Shown here: in pieces, positions 21,201 through 31,705 of the stretch
Position numbering within the stretch: position 1 is the first letter of the stretch
Layout of the letters: each line of letters begins with the position of its first letter
Assembly (NCBI GenBank): GCA_021030915.1
Contig: JAGEMR010000115.1
Coordinates: 31,327-95,326 of the forward strand
Length of the DNA stretch: 64,000 nt
Direction of reading: 5' to 3'
Source of the DNA: Astrothelium macrocarpum
Lineage: Eukaryota > Ascomycota > Dothideomycetes > Trypetheliales > Trypetheliaceae
Made by a program: the position numbers and the translations under genes
Notes under the pieces: model-generated
Database searches by the model: none
What the model was told of the DNA's origin: nothing
What the model saw: only the letters and a program-made list of their open reading frames with translations

Positions 21201-22103
21201 GACCGGTACATCTGCCTTGACGTACGGAAGAGTAGCCATGATACTCTGGCCGATAAGATTTTGCATGTCTGTAGACTTGCCGTATAACTTCACTTGCATG
21301 CTACTGATCAGTCTCGAGCCCTTTTCAAGAGCGCTTCGAATCTCGGCCACATAAGGCGTAGCACTTTGCTTTTTATGAAAAACTTGAACGATGTTCGCAG
21401 CGCTGCGTTCTTGGGCAATGAGCACTTTCTCACTCCCGTTGATGACAAAGTAGCCCCCCTGATCATAAGGACATTCTTGAAAGGCATACAGCCTGTTGGT
21501 CGGCAGATTTCTGAGAACACAAATCTTGGACTTGAGCATGACAGGGAGTTTTCCAATAAAGACTCGCGTGCCTTCGTCATTTGGGTCTTCTTCATCAGAC
21601 CGCTCCCACACCAATTCTGTTGGACCTTGACGATTGTCATCCAGATTTAGTTCGGCTTCTTCACCGTCAGCAGTGCCAATAGCACGCTCGCGCGCGACAA
21701 GGACCCTCTTCTTCATTGCGACATATATAGGACTTGAGTAGGTAAGATTACGGAGGCGTGCCTCGTGTGGCAACAACGGACGCGTGCTGCCGTCTCCTTC
21801 GGTGATAGCGGCTTGAGAAATTGTAATGTTGCCAAACTCAATCTCATACCTCCTCTTGACTATGGGATCCATATCGTCATCTGACTGAGGTGCATTTTGG
21901 TCGAGAATGAGCCGGCCGTTTTCGGTGACCAAGTCCTGCATCGTCGAGCTGGCGAATTCATCGAAGGAGTCGAGCTGCTGCGATACCAGGCCTTTGGAAT
22001 CAAAGAAGGAGTCGATGGCGGCCCAGAAATCAGCGGAGACCATGTCAGCACCATCCTCAGCATCGTAGTCATCCGGGCCAAAACCATCTTCGTACTCGTC
22101 CAT
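18250..22103 (-). CDS. RPB2: RNA polymerase II second-largest subunit RPB2
   Basis: RPB2 forms, with RPB1, the catalytic core of nuclear RNA polymerase II. Two exons, 22103-18490 and 18412-18250, encode 1,258 aa, a normal length. The N-terminus has FFDSKGLVSQQLDSFDEF. Hybrid-binding and wall domains carry the expected motifs: AIACYSGYNQEDSVIMN, FASRHGQKGTIGITY and PSRMTIAHLVECLLSK. The C-terminal zinc site has CEICGLM in exon 1 and CRPC in exon 2, ending in NIAARMFTNKSGVTVR. The 77-nt intron at 18413-18489 separates the two cysteine pairs of this zinc site; joining gives LMTPIANLKKNQFECRPC. It is divergent from a sugar-alcohol dehydrogenase. Confidence 0.98.
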
Positions 22104-23082
22104 CTTGCGCTATCAAGCCAGAGCTATGCAACAAATGCCGTGCTCCGCACTGCTGGCTTGCTTTGGCGGATCAGCAAGAGACAAGGGCGGCTTGCTCTTC
22201 AACGCGCCTCCAGCCCCGGCGACAGAGCGACGAAAAAAAAAGGCTATGCCGAAGTCAGCAGCAACACAAGACGAGCGCATCTACACTAGAGGCAAGGCAA
22301 CGCGCATGAAGTGGGCGGAAACTGGGATAGAAGTCTAAGAGTGTGAGAGAGAGCACGAAAGCACTGAGGCCGAAGGTGAAGGCGCGGGTGGCGGCGTTAC
22401 GCGCTTGTCGCGCTTAAGGTATCAGAGCACTGATTACATAATGAGATCGGATTGTGATTAGTGCCATCACCGCCACATTCTCAATTGTGGCTGGTGCTTT
22501 CACTTTGTCCATCTTCTTTCATCAGCTTCACTATCCAGGCACGCGTGTCCGGATTGAGGACACATAGAAGCCCACAGCACTTCGTCAGATGGACTGCTTC
22601 CAAAAATATAGAGTTAACCCACGGGCCTATCACGAAGCACCCACGCCAAGTGCCCTCTCTGCTTTGGAGCTCACGTGGATGCCGGCCTTAATTCCGTCGG
22701 CAGTTTTCCCGAATGATGGTCAGGTCCCACTAGAGCCCCTCCATCGTCATGTTTGGACTCGATTTAGTCGACGGATAAATTGCTCATTATTGTGTGTTCC
22801 ATCCTCTTCACCATCCAATAAGAGCGACATGAAGTCAAGCTCGTGTGGGTGCCCGCGTCGGCTTCCCCGAATGGTTGGGATAAGAATTTTGCTAGCATCT
22901 CCCCAGCGAACCCATCCCGCCGAGCCAGCCATGATCACTTGTTACCGCTGTGATGGAGGCGTGGGCCTGCCTGTGTGTGATTTTTCTTCTAGTCACGCTT
23001 CATTTGCTCCCCCTTGATTTATACTTCGTCACTTGCTATTTCTAGTTTCCTCTTTGCCGAACTTTCCCTTTGTTTCCCTACA
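22104..23082. promoter_or_regulatory. Divergent region between RPB2 and the L-arabinitol dehydrogenase gene
   Basis: This is a 979-bp spacer between head-to-head genes. The part next to the dehydrogenase is pyrimidine-rich (around 23030-23082), typical of a fungal leader. One CCCCAG at 22901-22906 fits the CreA site SYGGRG on the minus strand, which would suit catabolite repression, but a single hexamer is weak evidence. Confidence 0.4.
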
Positions 23083-24242
23083 ATGGCTACAGCAACGACA
23101 ACCACCGTGCAACCCACCAAGGTCAATATCGGTGTGTATACAAATCCTCAGCATGATCTCTGGGTCGCAGACGCGCAACCCACATTGGAAACTGTACGAA
23201 GGGGTGAGGATCTCAAGGAAGGCGAGGTTACTGTTGCTATCAGGAGCACCGGAATTTGCGGGTGAGCTTATTGCTAAATGGGTCTTTTCAATCGGCTCAC
23301 ATCTCCAGCTCCGATGTACACTTCTGGCACGCTGGCCGCATAGGCCCCATGATCGTTGAAGATACTCATATCCTCGGTCACGAGTCGGCTGGTGAAGTGC
23401 TCGCCGTACATCCTTCTGTGACATCCCTCCGACCCGGCGATCGAGTTGCTATCGAACCTAACATAATTTGCCACGAGTGCGAAGCATGTTTGACAGGCCG
23501 GTATAACGGTTGCGAACGTGTGCTTTTCCTTTCAACACCTCCCGTACCAGGTCTCTTGCGACGTTATGTCAATCATCCAGCAGTTCTGTGTCACAAAATT
23601 GGCGATATGAGTTATGAAGATGGATCACTGCTAGAGCCTCTGAGCGTTGCACTCGCAGGCATGCAGCGCAGTGGAGTCAGCCTAGGAGATCCCGTGGTTG
23701 TCTGTGGTGCTGGACCCATTGGCCTGGTGACATTGTTGTGTTGCCGTTCTGCTGGCGCTGAACCAATTGTCATTACAGACATTGATGAAGGAAGACTGAA
23801 GTTTGCAAAGGAACTTGTGCCATCCGTGAGAACACACAAGGTTGAATTCTCCCACACACCACAACAAACCGGGGAGATGATCATTGCTGCTGCTGACGGC
23901 GAGAAAATGGCCATAGCCGTGGAGTGCACCGGCGTTCAAAGCAGTGTTGCGGGTGCCATCTGGTCAGTCAAATTTGGCGGCAAAGTGTTCGTGACTGGTG
24001 TCGGCAAGGATGACATGACCATTCCATTTGCCAGAGTAAACACACAAGAGATCGATCTCATTTTTCAATACCGATACGCGAATACCTGGCCGCGCGCAAT
24101 CCGTCTCGTCAGAAGCGGAGTCATAGATATGAAAAGGCTCGTCACTCATCGATTTCAGCTCGAGGAAGCCGTACAAGCATTTGAGACAGCAGCCAATCCT
24201 AAGACTGGGGCCATCAAGGTACAGATTCAAAGCCTAGAATGA
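23083..24242 (+). CDS. lad1: L-arabinitol 4-dehydrogenase-like, zinc MDR family
   Basis: The protein probably oxidises L-arabinitol to L-xylulose with NAD+ in the fungal L-arabinose pathway, in the cytosol. Two exons, 23083-23261 and 23309-24242, give 370 aa. The 47-nt intron splits the catalytic-zinc region; joining gives GICGSDVHFWHAGRIGPM. Visible motifs are GHESAGEV (catalytic site), the structural zinc cluster with four cysteines in CHECEACLTGRYNGC, the Rossmann GAGPIG (near residue 185), and VPGLLRRYVNHPAVLCHKIG, characteristic of fungal LAD and related sorbitol/xylitol dehydrogenases. Assignment to LAD rather than xylitol or sorbitol dehydrogenase rests on overall resemblance, so substrate is only probable. 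Confidence 0.86.
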
Positions 24243-24775
24243 ACCAGTCATGTTTGCTACATGTCTCGGAGCTTTGCGCGCATCCCCGACTATTCTACCC
24301 TAAGCCGCATCTGGGTAGACTTGTCTCTGCCTGTGGAATAACGCAACAGCCATTTTCAACATCGTTTGTCAACAACTGCCATGCATGATACAAATCTTTT
24401 ATACCACATGGCGTGAGAGACTGCCTGTTTCAAATCCCAAACTATAGCGCGCTCTTCTGAAAGAGGCCGAATTGACTCATGTCGTGAAATGGATTTAAAT
24501 AGCGCACCTTTTTCTCAATAGGGACAGTCTCGGTCTGTTTCTTTTCGGCTTCTATGATTTGTGACTGTTCCGACAAAGGCAATTTGAGACAACGCTCGAT
24601 ATGACCCGGCTGGCGACAAAGGTAATTTGAAGGAGAGGGCAAACTATTTAGAGGATATACGGCATAGTCTTTACAACTTAATAGCCCACATATTTTCTCC
24701 TTGGCATCTTCTTTCCTCGCTCCATAATTTTCATCAAAATCTTATTCTTTTGCCAGCTTGAACAGATATCGCAAT
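24243..24775. other. Spacer with probable 5' leader intron end
   Basis: No gene is recognised. TTTTGCCAG at about 24748-24756, just before the next start codon, looks like a splice acceptor, so the next gene may have a leader intron. TATA-like AT-rich DNA lies near 24640-24730. Confidence 0.35.
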
Positions 24776-26164
24776 ATGTCAGCTGAAGAAGCGAATGAGT
24801 GTCGGAGACGCCCTCGGCCACTGGTTCATGCCCCTTTGTACCCTAACCAGCTTCAAAACTATCCAACAGCCGAAAGATGCTCTACATCTATGTATTCTGA
24901 AGATGTCCATCCTCTACAAAAGCTTCAGAACAGACAGGTCAGTCAGTGGATTCAACAGATCGACAATTTAGCCCTGGAATTTGCCAAGCTGCCATTGGTG
25001 CAGCTTGGTATCAAGGCTAGGCTTTCGAACGATGTTTTTGATACCTGGTTCATAAGTCCTGGCGCAAAGGAATCTGAGCGTGGTTCGATTCCGCCCTTAT
25101 TTCAATGCATAGCCTTGTGTAGACCTTACGCTCCCGAAGTAGCTGCAAAATTCTGCTCGAAGGGTTTCCGATCTTTCCCAAAGGATCTCCAAGCCAAGGT
25201 TTGTCAATTCCTTGATCATGCGTCTAACGGATACGAAGATGGTGCCCTTTGGACATACTTCGGCGATGATGGCCGACCGTGCTTCCTCTTTCAATTGGCC
25301 ATATCTCTCTTGGATACCAAGACAGGCAAGCAAAGCTGGACTCTAGGGAGTTCTGTTGACATCACAGCTGCTGTGCGAGAACACGCGATCGAGTATGCTA
25401 GCAGCGACGAAACAGGCAAAGAATACGATTCGTCTGTGAGAGGTCGAAGAAACGCGTTGACTGAAGCCCAAATATCTTCAGGCATCGCTCACCGGATAAA
25501 GTCCATCGGCAATGAGGAGTCGAGAGGAAAGAAGAGCCAGACGCCATCTGATCTGCCAACTCATCGTCGCTCCAATCAGTCACAATCCTCGACACCTTTG
25601 ATATCCAGCTCCACAGCATTTCCACTTGCTACGAATGTTGAAGCTTCCAACTCGTCCACCCCAAGTTCTGTTGCGGACTCTCTCTCCAATACTCGGTTTT
25701 CGTCTGCATCGTCCATGGAAATGATAGAGCCAACGCAGTCTATCACTTCCTTACTCGATCTCATCCAAACGATTGCTGATCACCATCGAACCTATTTCCT
25801 TCTTGCTCCACCGACTCTTCCGCTCCGGAGCCGGCCCAACCCCAGGCATGCCTTTGCTGATTACAAAATCACACACGTCTCCCCTTCTCTCCGAACGCAT
25901 GAGAGCTCTCGCCCATCACCAAATCCGTCAATGTTGCCAAGCGGCATCGACCCTCTCTTTCATGGAGTCATGTCTCTCTCAAAGAGAACGGAGTCCGCTG
26001 GACAGACATCAAGCAGTAGTAGCCGATCACTATACGATGCTCCGTCTTCCCGGTATCCCGATGTTCTAAAAACGTACCAGCCTAACTCGCCAACTCGCGT
26101 ACCGAAGCCTACACCTATCACCATGTTCCAGCATACCGCTGCGTCGACCTTGAAGTCTATCTAG
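24776..26164 (+). CDS. Fungal protein of unknown function with a PAC-like segment
   Basis: I do not recognise a named gene. The single-exon frame encodes about 462 aa from the ATG at 24776. The N-terminal half looks folded. It contains DDGRPCFLFQLAISLLDTKTG and SWTLGSSVDITAA (about residues 162-205), which resembles the end of a PAS domain plus its PAC motif. The middle is Ser/Thr-rich and disordered. A second conserved-looking block follows at about 325-375 (LLDLIQTIADHHRTYFLLAP and ITHVSPSLR), again PAS-like in flavour. There is no chromophore cysteine motif of a LOV domain. A role in sensing is only an inference. Confidence 0.7.
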   Translation: MSAEEANECRRRPRPLVHAPLYPNQLQNYPTAERCSTSMYSEDVHPLQKLQNRQVSQWIQQIDNLALEFAKLPLVQLGIKARLSNDVFDTWFISPGAKESERGSIPPLFQCIALCRPYAPEVAAKFCSKGFRSFPKDLQAKVCQFLDHASNGYEDGALWTYFGDDGRPCFLFQLAISLLDTKTGKQSWTLGSSVDITAAVREHAIEYASSDETGKEYDSSVRGRRNALTEAQISSGIAHRIKSIGNEESRGKKSQTPSDLPTHRRSNQSQSSTPLISSSTAFPLATNVEASNSSTPSSVADSLSNTRFSSASSMEMIEPTQSITSLLDLIQTIADHHRTYFLLAPPTLPLRSRPNPRHAFADYKITHVSPSLRTHESSRPSPNPSMLPSGIDPLFHGVMSLSKRTESAGQTSSSSSRSLYDAPSSRYPDVLKTYQPNSPTRVPKPTPITMFQHTAASTLKSI

Positions 26165-27012
26165 CTGGAAATCCATTCAGGGAATATGTCATGTTTAGCC
26201 CGCCGCAATTTTATGCGTCAACATATCACACAGCTTCGTCTTCGCCCATCGACAGCCAACTAGGCAACATGCCCAATCCACATACATTGAAACTACAAAT
26301 TGACTCATCCCATAACATGCCATTTGGGGATGAAGAGTCAAGAAAGGGGAAATGGCTGTATGGTATGCCAATGAGTGATAGACGAGAGAATCTGGTTGGG
26401 TGCTGGGCTTGCTGGGTGTTAGACTCGTAGGTGGAGGCGGATGTGATGAGATCTAATTTGGAAAACAAAGCATGGATTGAGCAAATTGAATAGATGAATG
26501 CGATGAAATGATGCGGCACGAGGAAAATAATGAAGGACAAGAAACATGAAGCAGAGCGGCCAGAATACAGAACCTGCGAAATTATAGAGTAAATCTGTAT
26601 TCGAGGTGTGAAAGAAATTGACATCAATTGAGGCTCCAATATTGCCTCGAATTTGTTAGAAAATCCAATATGTGGCTTCTTCAAGTCCCACTTTACTAAG
26701 GTTGAAGCCAGGACTGTCTATAGTTTCAAATTGTACTGGAGCTGTGCTTGCTCACATTTTTCCTATCCAAGGCCCCTAAGGAGCCAAATGCCCAGTTTAC
26801 ACTACATGAACGGGTAAAGCAACGGTAGCAGCGGTATCTTCATAATTAGTGCTCATCAAATGAAAATTAAGACCGTCTTCCGATTGCGTCTAAAGCACAA
26901 TCATGGATCCTCCATCACTGTCGAGGAAAACTGTCGGAACAGCCCATGAAGATTTGTCATGAATGAATCGAAAAAGAAAAGGCGATTATTGACGGCTCGA
27001 CAAAATCTACCC
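26165..27012. other. Convergent spacer, no gene seen
   Basis: It lies between the unnamed gene and the 3' end of the ubiquilin gene. Only short overlapping frames without motifs are present. Confidence 0.45.
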
Positions 27013-28579
27013 TTACACCGTCCCTCCCAATAACATTTCCACCGCGCCCTGCACACTTCCGCCGGCCATCCTCAACGCTCGCACGTTACGTTCAAACTCA
27101 TAGAACCCCATCTCGTTCAGCTGTCGTAATTGATCCGCATACTGTTCCTCCGGCGGTCGCGTGTCCTGCTGTGGTTGTTGACCTCCAGCTGCCCCCCCTG
27201 CGAGATCCCCCAAACCGCCGAGACCTGCCAAACCGCCCAGTCCTGCAAGACCGCCAAAAGGATGCGCATCAGCGCCGACGTCGCCACTGCCATCCCGACC
27301 TTGGCCCTGGCCGTAGAGAGATTGCATTAAATTTGTCATGTGCTGCATCGCTTCCGGGTTTTGCATCATGTTTTGCATGAGATTTCCAAATGGACTGGAT
27401 CGTCCTTGACCACCTGTGGCGCCAAATATACTACCAAACGGGTTTGGTTGTTGTTGCTGTTGATTGTTTTGCCCTTCTGCTGAAGAATTGCTATCACGAG
27501 AAGTGGTTGTTGCCGGCGCTTGGTTTGTGTTGTCTTGTCCGCCAGTGCCGACTTGAGCAGAAGTTGAGGCAGAAGAGCTTGTATTTGATGGCTGATTCTG
27601 AGAAGGTTGGGCGAGGAGCTGAGCGAAAGGATTTCCAGCAGCAAAGGGGTTGCCTTCACCCATGCCACCCATGAGAAACGGATTCATGCCCATTCCCATT
27701 CCTGTCACTGGGTTCTGCGATTGTCGATTTTGCTCTTGCTGGGCCTGCTGGCCTTGTCCTGTGGCTGCAGCGCCTTGCGGCGTTGTGTCTGTTGCGCCCG
27801 GCGCGGGGAATGAATTTTGCTGTCCACCATTCATGGCTTGGTGCATACGAAGCTGCGCTCTAAGAATGTCCGGATTCGTCATCATGCTTCGAAAGGCCGG
27901 CGTACCGATAAATTCTCGCATCATAGGGTTGTCGCGAACCATAGGCAGTTCCCGCATCATGCGGATCAGGTCCGGGTTGTTCATGGCCTCATTAATTTGA
28001 GACAACATCATCGGATTGTCCATCTGGCGGAGCATTTCGTCTCCAAATCCACCAGCCATCTGTGCAAAGTTAGCATGAAGATTTCGCTTGCAAGAGGCGT
28101 TCAGTAACATGACTTGCCCCTCCGTCAGGCCCAAACATATCCATACCAGGTAAGCCAGGGCCATATCCAGCAAACCTGGCACCCGTCAGGTTGTTGAGCG
28201 GACTCGTACCAGGTCCAGATGCAATATTAGTGGGAGCACCACCGGTGTTTGGGGTGGAGGTTCTGGGCGACGAAGCAGACGGCTGGTTGGCGGGATCTTG
28301 TCGCGCATTACTGGCAGCACTTTTGACAAGATGGACAGTATTTCCATCTTTGACTTTATAGGTGCCTAGTGTATCCTCGTTCTTCATGACTCTTCCAGAG
28401 TAGATCAAGCGCTGTCGAGCTGGTGGTGTGTCGGCATACTCATGTGTGGCGAGCTTCTCTTTGACGTCGGAGATTTTGGTGGACAGCGGTAGGGTTAAGA
28501 CATACTTTGCCTCGCTCGAAGACTTTATATTGAAGGTGACTTGCGCCTCATCCGGGGATGAGGTGCTCTCCTCAGCCAT
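27013..28579 (-). CDS. dsk2: Ubiquilin / Dsk2 ubiquitin shuttle protein
   Basis: Dsk2 carries polyubiquitinated proteins to the proteasome in cytosol and nucleus. Two exons, 28579-28118 and 28059-27013, encode 502 aa. An N-terminal ubiquitin-like domain covers about residues 12-85 (VTFNIKSSSEAKYVLTLPL, DVKEKLA, RQRLIYSGRVMKNEDTL). STI1-type repeats rich in NP and M follow (MDNPMMLSQINEAMNNPDLIRMM). Next is a Gln/Asn/Gly/Pro-rich linker, then a second STI1 segment (LMQNMMQNPEAMQHMTNLM). A C-terminal UBA domain is at about 460-500 (YADQLRQLNEMGF, AVEMLLGG). The exon join requires a GC-AG intron at 28060-28117; no GT donor nearby keeps the frame. Confidence 0.95.
28060..28117 (-). other. GC-AG intron of the Dsk2 gene (58 nt)
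   Basis: Read on the minus strand, the intron starts GCAAGT, the classic GC-donor consensus, has a branch-point-like GCTAAC, and ends GCACAG. It falls between codons (phase 0) and joins MFGPDGG to MAGGFGDEMLRQM. Confidence 0.8.
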
Positions 28580-30036
28580 GGATGGCGTTGTTTGGTCCCA
28601 AATGCAGATGTCGCGGCTTCTCAGGCTTCTTGTGGAGCTATGTGGGATTTCGACGATAAGAGTCCAAGGGAGGCGACAGAAGAATGATGATTAATGGCCT
28701 TAGAGATGGGTGACCGGGAGTAGGGGTCAGGTAAACGAGAGATGGCGATGTTTGGAGGTTTCAAGCTCATGGAGTAGCGGCTGTGGCCGTAGAAGCAGCC
28801 AGAACATGACGTCGCTGCGCCCACCGCACGCGCTATCTACAGGCAATGAGGTACCTTAGGGACTCAACCTTCCTTTTGGAAGGACTAATTACCAACATTG
28901 CAATTCCTCGTCTAAATGAGGACCAGCTCTGGGAAGCCCCCAAGCCAAAACGCTGTTCGCAGGATCTACAATATGCCGTGTTGATGAAGACGAGGAAAAC
29001 AGTCGCGCGGGTGCCATTTCAATATGCTGACAGAGACTGGATCTGTTTCTGACATACCCTTTCGTTGCCAGTCCGTTCTATAGACCAGCTATGTGCTATC
29101 TAGAGATGCCTTCAATGATTCTGGCAATATCCTCCCTCTACTGAAACAGTATCGAATCGCTGGCCGGAAGCCCGCTGAGTCTGGAATCTAACTTTGCCCT
29201 GTCTCTCCACCGGAACACTGAGACCTCTTTGAATGTCGATTTAGAAGATTTTGTAGCTCCAGTCCCGTATCTCTCTATCAAGCTCAAGATCTCACAGACC
29301 ATCCAGACGAAGCTCATTTTAAAGCTCATTCAAATTGATAGTCTTCACACTAATAGTCACAAGGCCGATGCAAGGGCATTTTGCTGTACTCTCGAATCCG
29401 TGAGGGGACGTCGTAGCTTTTCCAGCTACAAGTGGAGCAGATGGAGCAGTCGTCAGCTTTCCCCTGATCTTCAAGCCCTTTGTGTCATGAAGTGTGCCTG
29501 CACTGGATTTTGAGATGATAAACTGTGATTCCTTGATATGATCATATGAAACAGCAATGAGCTCGAACCTGAAAAGTGTGTGCTCAATACTCAAAAACCA
29601 ATCCCGTATTGAAGCACGTCTGAAGCAAGGCACGACATAGAAAGGTAGAGCACAGTGGTGCCTTACATAGGACAGCGTGTCTTGTGAGATATGCAAACTA
29701 GGTACCTATGGTGAGAATGCCATTTCAGCAACATTGAATAGAACAAGCTGGCTGTTTTTTTTAATGTCCAGTGCTTAACTTCTTAATTTTGCAACCCCAA
29801 GGTCGCCTTCAATCGCCCTCTCCTCCACTATGTTTGCATTGGCAGCAAACAGGGTCTGACTTTGCCCTGAATTTGAGCCGAGGTTAATTCTCTAAGAGTC
29901 CACCGGACCTCAGTACCTTACCTAATTGAGAATCACTTCCACGTCAATTCATGGAAGTTCAGGTAGCCTGACTACTTCTGTCCAAGGCAATTAGCTTCAT
30001 ACAGCAGCACTGTCTTGCTCTTCTTGATCGTCTATA
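28580..30036. other. 1.5-kb spacer between Dsk2 and quinone oxidoreductase
   Basis: The two genes are divergent. A 125-codon frame on the minus strand (29319-29696) has fairly protein-like composition but no recognised domain and no supported joins. A palindrome TAGGTACCTA lies at 29699-29708. No RNA gene was recognised. Confidence 0.4.
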
Positions 30037-31109
30037 ATGAAGGCGATTCAGCTCAGTCAGTATGTAAAGGTACATATAAGAATCCCGACGGTCTTTGTAC
30101 CATTTCGTTCATTGAGATCTAGGGTCCAGAAGACCTCCGAGTCTCTTCTCTCCCCGACCCAGTCCCGAAGCCCAGTCAATATCTCATAAGAGTCTACGCT
30201 GCTGCAACCAATTTCTTCGATCTCCTCCAAATCTGTGGCAAATACCAGCATCAGCCTGCCTTTCCTTGGATTTCCGGTGCTGAATATTCTGGCACTATCC
30301 TGTCTGTCCCGAGCTCACTGCCCAATAGAGGAAAGCCCAAATTTGAAGTGGGCGATCGGGTCTTTGGCTCTTCGCAAGGAGCCTTTGCTACGAAGGTGTG
30401 CAGCGAGGAAGAGCGGTTGCGGCCGATTCCCAAAGGATGGAGCTTCCTTGATGCTTCGGGATTATTCGTGACCGCGTCCACAAGTTACGCAGGCTTAGTC
30501 GTCCGAGCCGGAATCAAGGTTGGTGACTATGTACTCATCCACGCTGCAGCTGGGGGAGTTGGTCTTGCTGCTGTACAGATTGCGAAAGCATTTGGTGCGA
30601 TAGTGATCGCGACAGCGGGAACCCAGCGCAAAATGTCGATCGCGCGCTCCTTTGGTGCGGATCATGCTATTGATTATCGGCAAGCTGGCTGGCCAGACCA
30701 AGTCAAACAGCTGACACCCAATGGTCGAGGGGTCGATATTGTGTATGATTCTGTGGGCTTGATTGCACAGAGCATGAAATGTACGGCATGGAATGGACGT
30801 TTAGTTGTCATTGGCTTTGTAGGAGGAGAGATTGAAAAGATAGCAACAAATCGGATTTTGTTAAAGAACATTGCCGTGATGGGCCTACATTGGGGCACAT
30901 ATACTACTGCCGAGCCGGACACAGCGGAGAAAGTGTGGGCTGGAGTGTATAAGCTGATAGAGGAGGGCAAATTCAAGAGCACATGTTTCACAGACGATGA
31001 ATTTGTCGGGTTGGATCGCGTTCCGGCTGCATTGAAAGTGTTAGGTGCACGGGAGAGCTGGGGTAAAGTGGTTGTTAAAGTTCCACAAGAGGGCGAAAGC
31101 AAAATCTAG
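30037..31109 (+). CDS. NADPH:quinone oxidoreductase-like (zeta-crystallin type MDR)
   Basis: This is a zinc-free medium-chain dehydrogenase/reductase that probably reduces quinones or other enones with NADPH in the cytosol. Exon 1 (30037-30069) encodes MKAIQLSQYVK; after a 53-nt intron (30070-30122) exon 2 (30123-31109) continues GPEDLRVSSLPDP. The product is 339 aa, typical of the family. Motifs are NFFDLLQICGKYQ, FPWISGAEYSG, VGDRVFG, and the cofactor-binding AAAGGVGLAAVQIAKA. No zinc-ligand cysteine set is present, which separates it from the dehydrogenase at 23-24 kb. The natural substrate cannot be read from sequence. Confidence 0.9.
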
Positions 31110-31705
31110 AGGACTGCAGGACGGCGTTGGCGCAATAATCCTTGTGAATTATGTATAACAATATCGAATTGATGTCAATTAATAGATTGCGGTAGGTGCC
31201 TACTGCATCTAAGAGCATGTGCCATGGTCTACTAATTCAAACTTGAAGATTGCGTACTTACGGCAAAGGGATCAGTTCTGATAGAGCATTTGTACAAAGT
31301 CCAAATTACGTTCTAGCAGAAACTCTTTCATTCCCGTATACTGGCCTTCTAGAGCGAGTGATCATGACTGCGTCGAAGATGATGGAAACCCAAATTGTCA
31401 GTGCTCATCATAGCAAACTATCCCTAGTCCCCTGTTTCGACTGACCTAAAAAGTCAATGCTAAATAGAGCTACAGATAGGTCATAAGATAGATTTTGAGA
31501 GCAGTGCTTCAGTAATTATTCCCACCCCTCCTAGAAAAAAACAAAAGACACCGAAGCACCTTGCTTCGCTTGATATGACGCCATAGCAATGCTCATGTCC
31601 TTCTTGGGGCTTGATGAATCGCTCATGTGGAGCCGTAGTAAGATCTTTTCGAGTTTTATTCCGTCCTTGACGTCGATAGGGAGTTGCTGAGTCTCGAATA
31701 CTTCT
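31110..31705. other. Convergent spacer, no gene seen
   Basis: It lies between the 3' ends of the oxidoreductase and Kelch-BTB genes. It is AT-rich and no coding frame or RNA gene is supported. Confidence 0.5.

Noticed and set aside
29319..29696. 125-codon minus-strand frame with protein-like composition
   Set aside because: No family, no supported joins to neighbouring exons and no clear start; kept only as a note in the spacer entry.
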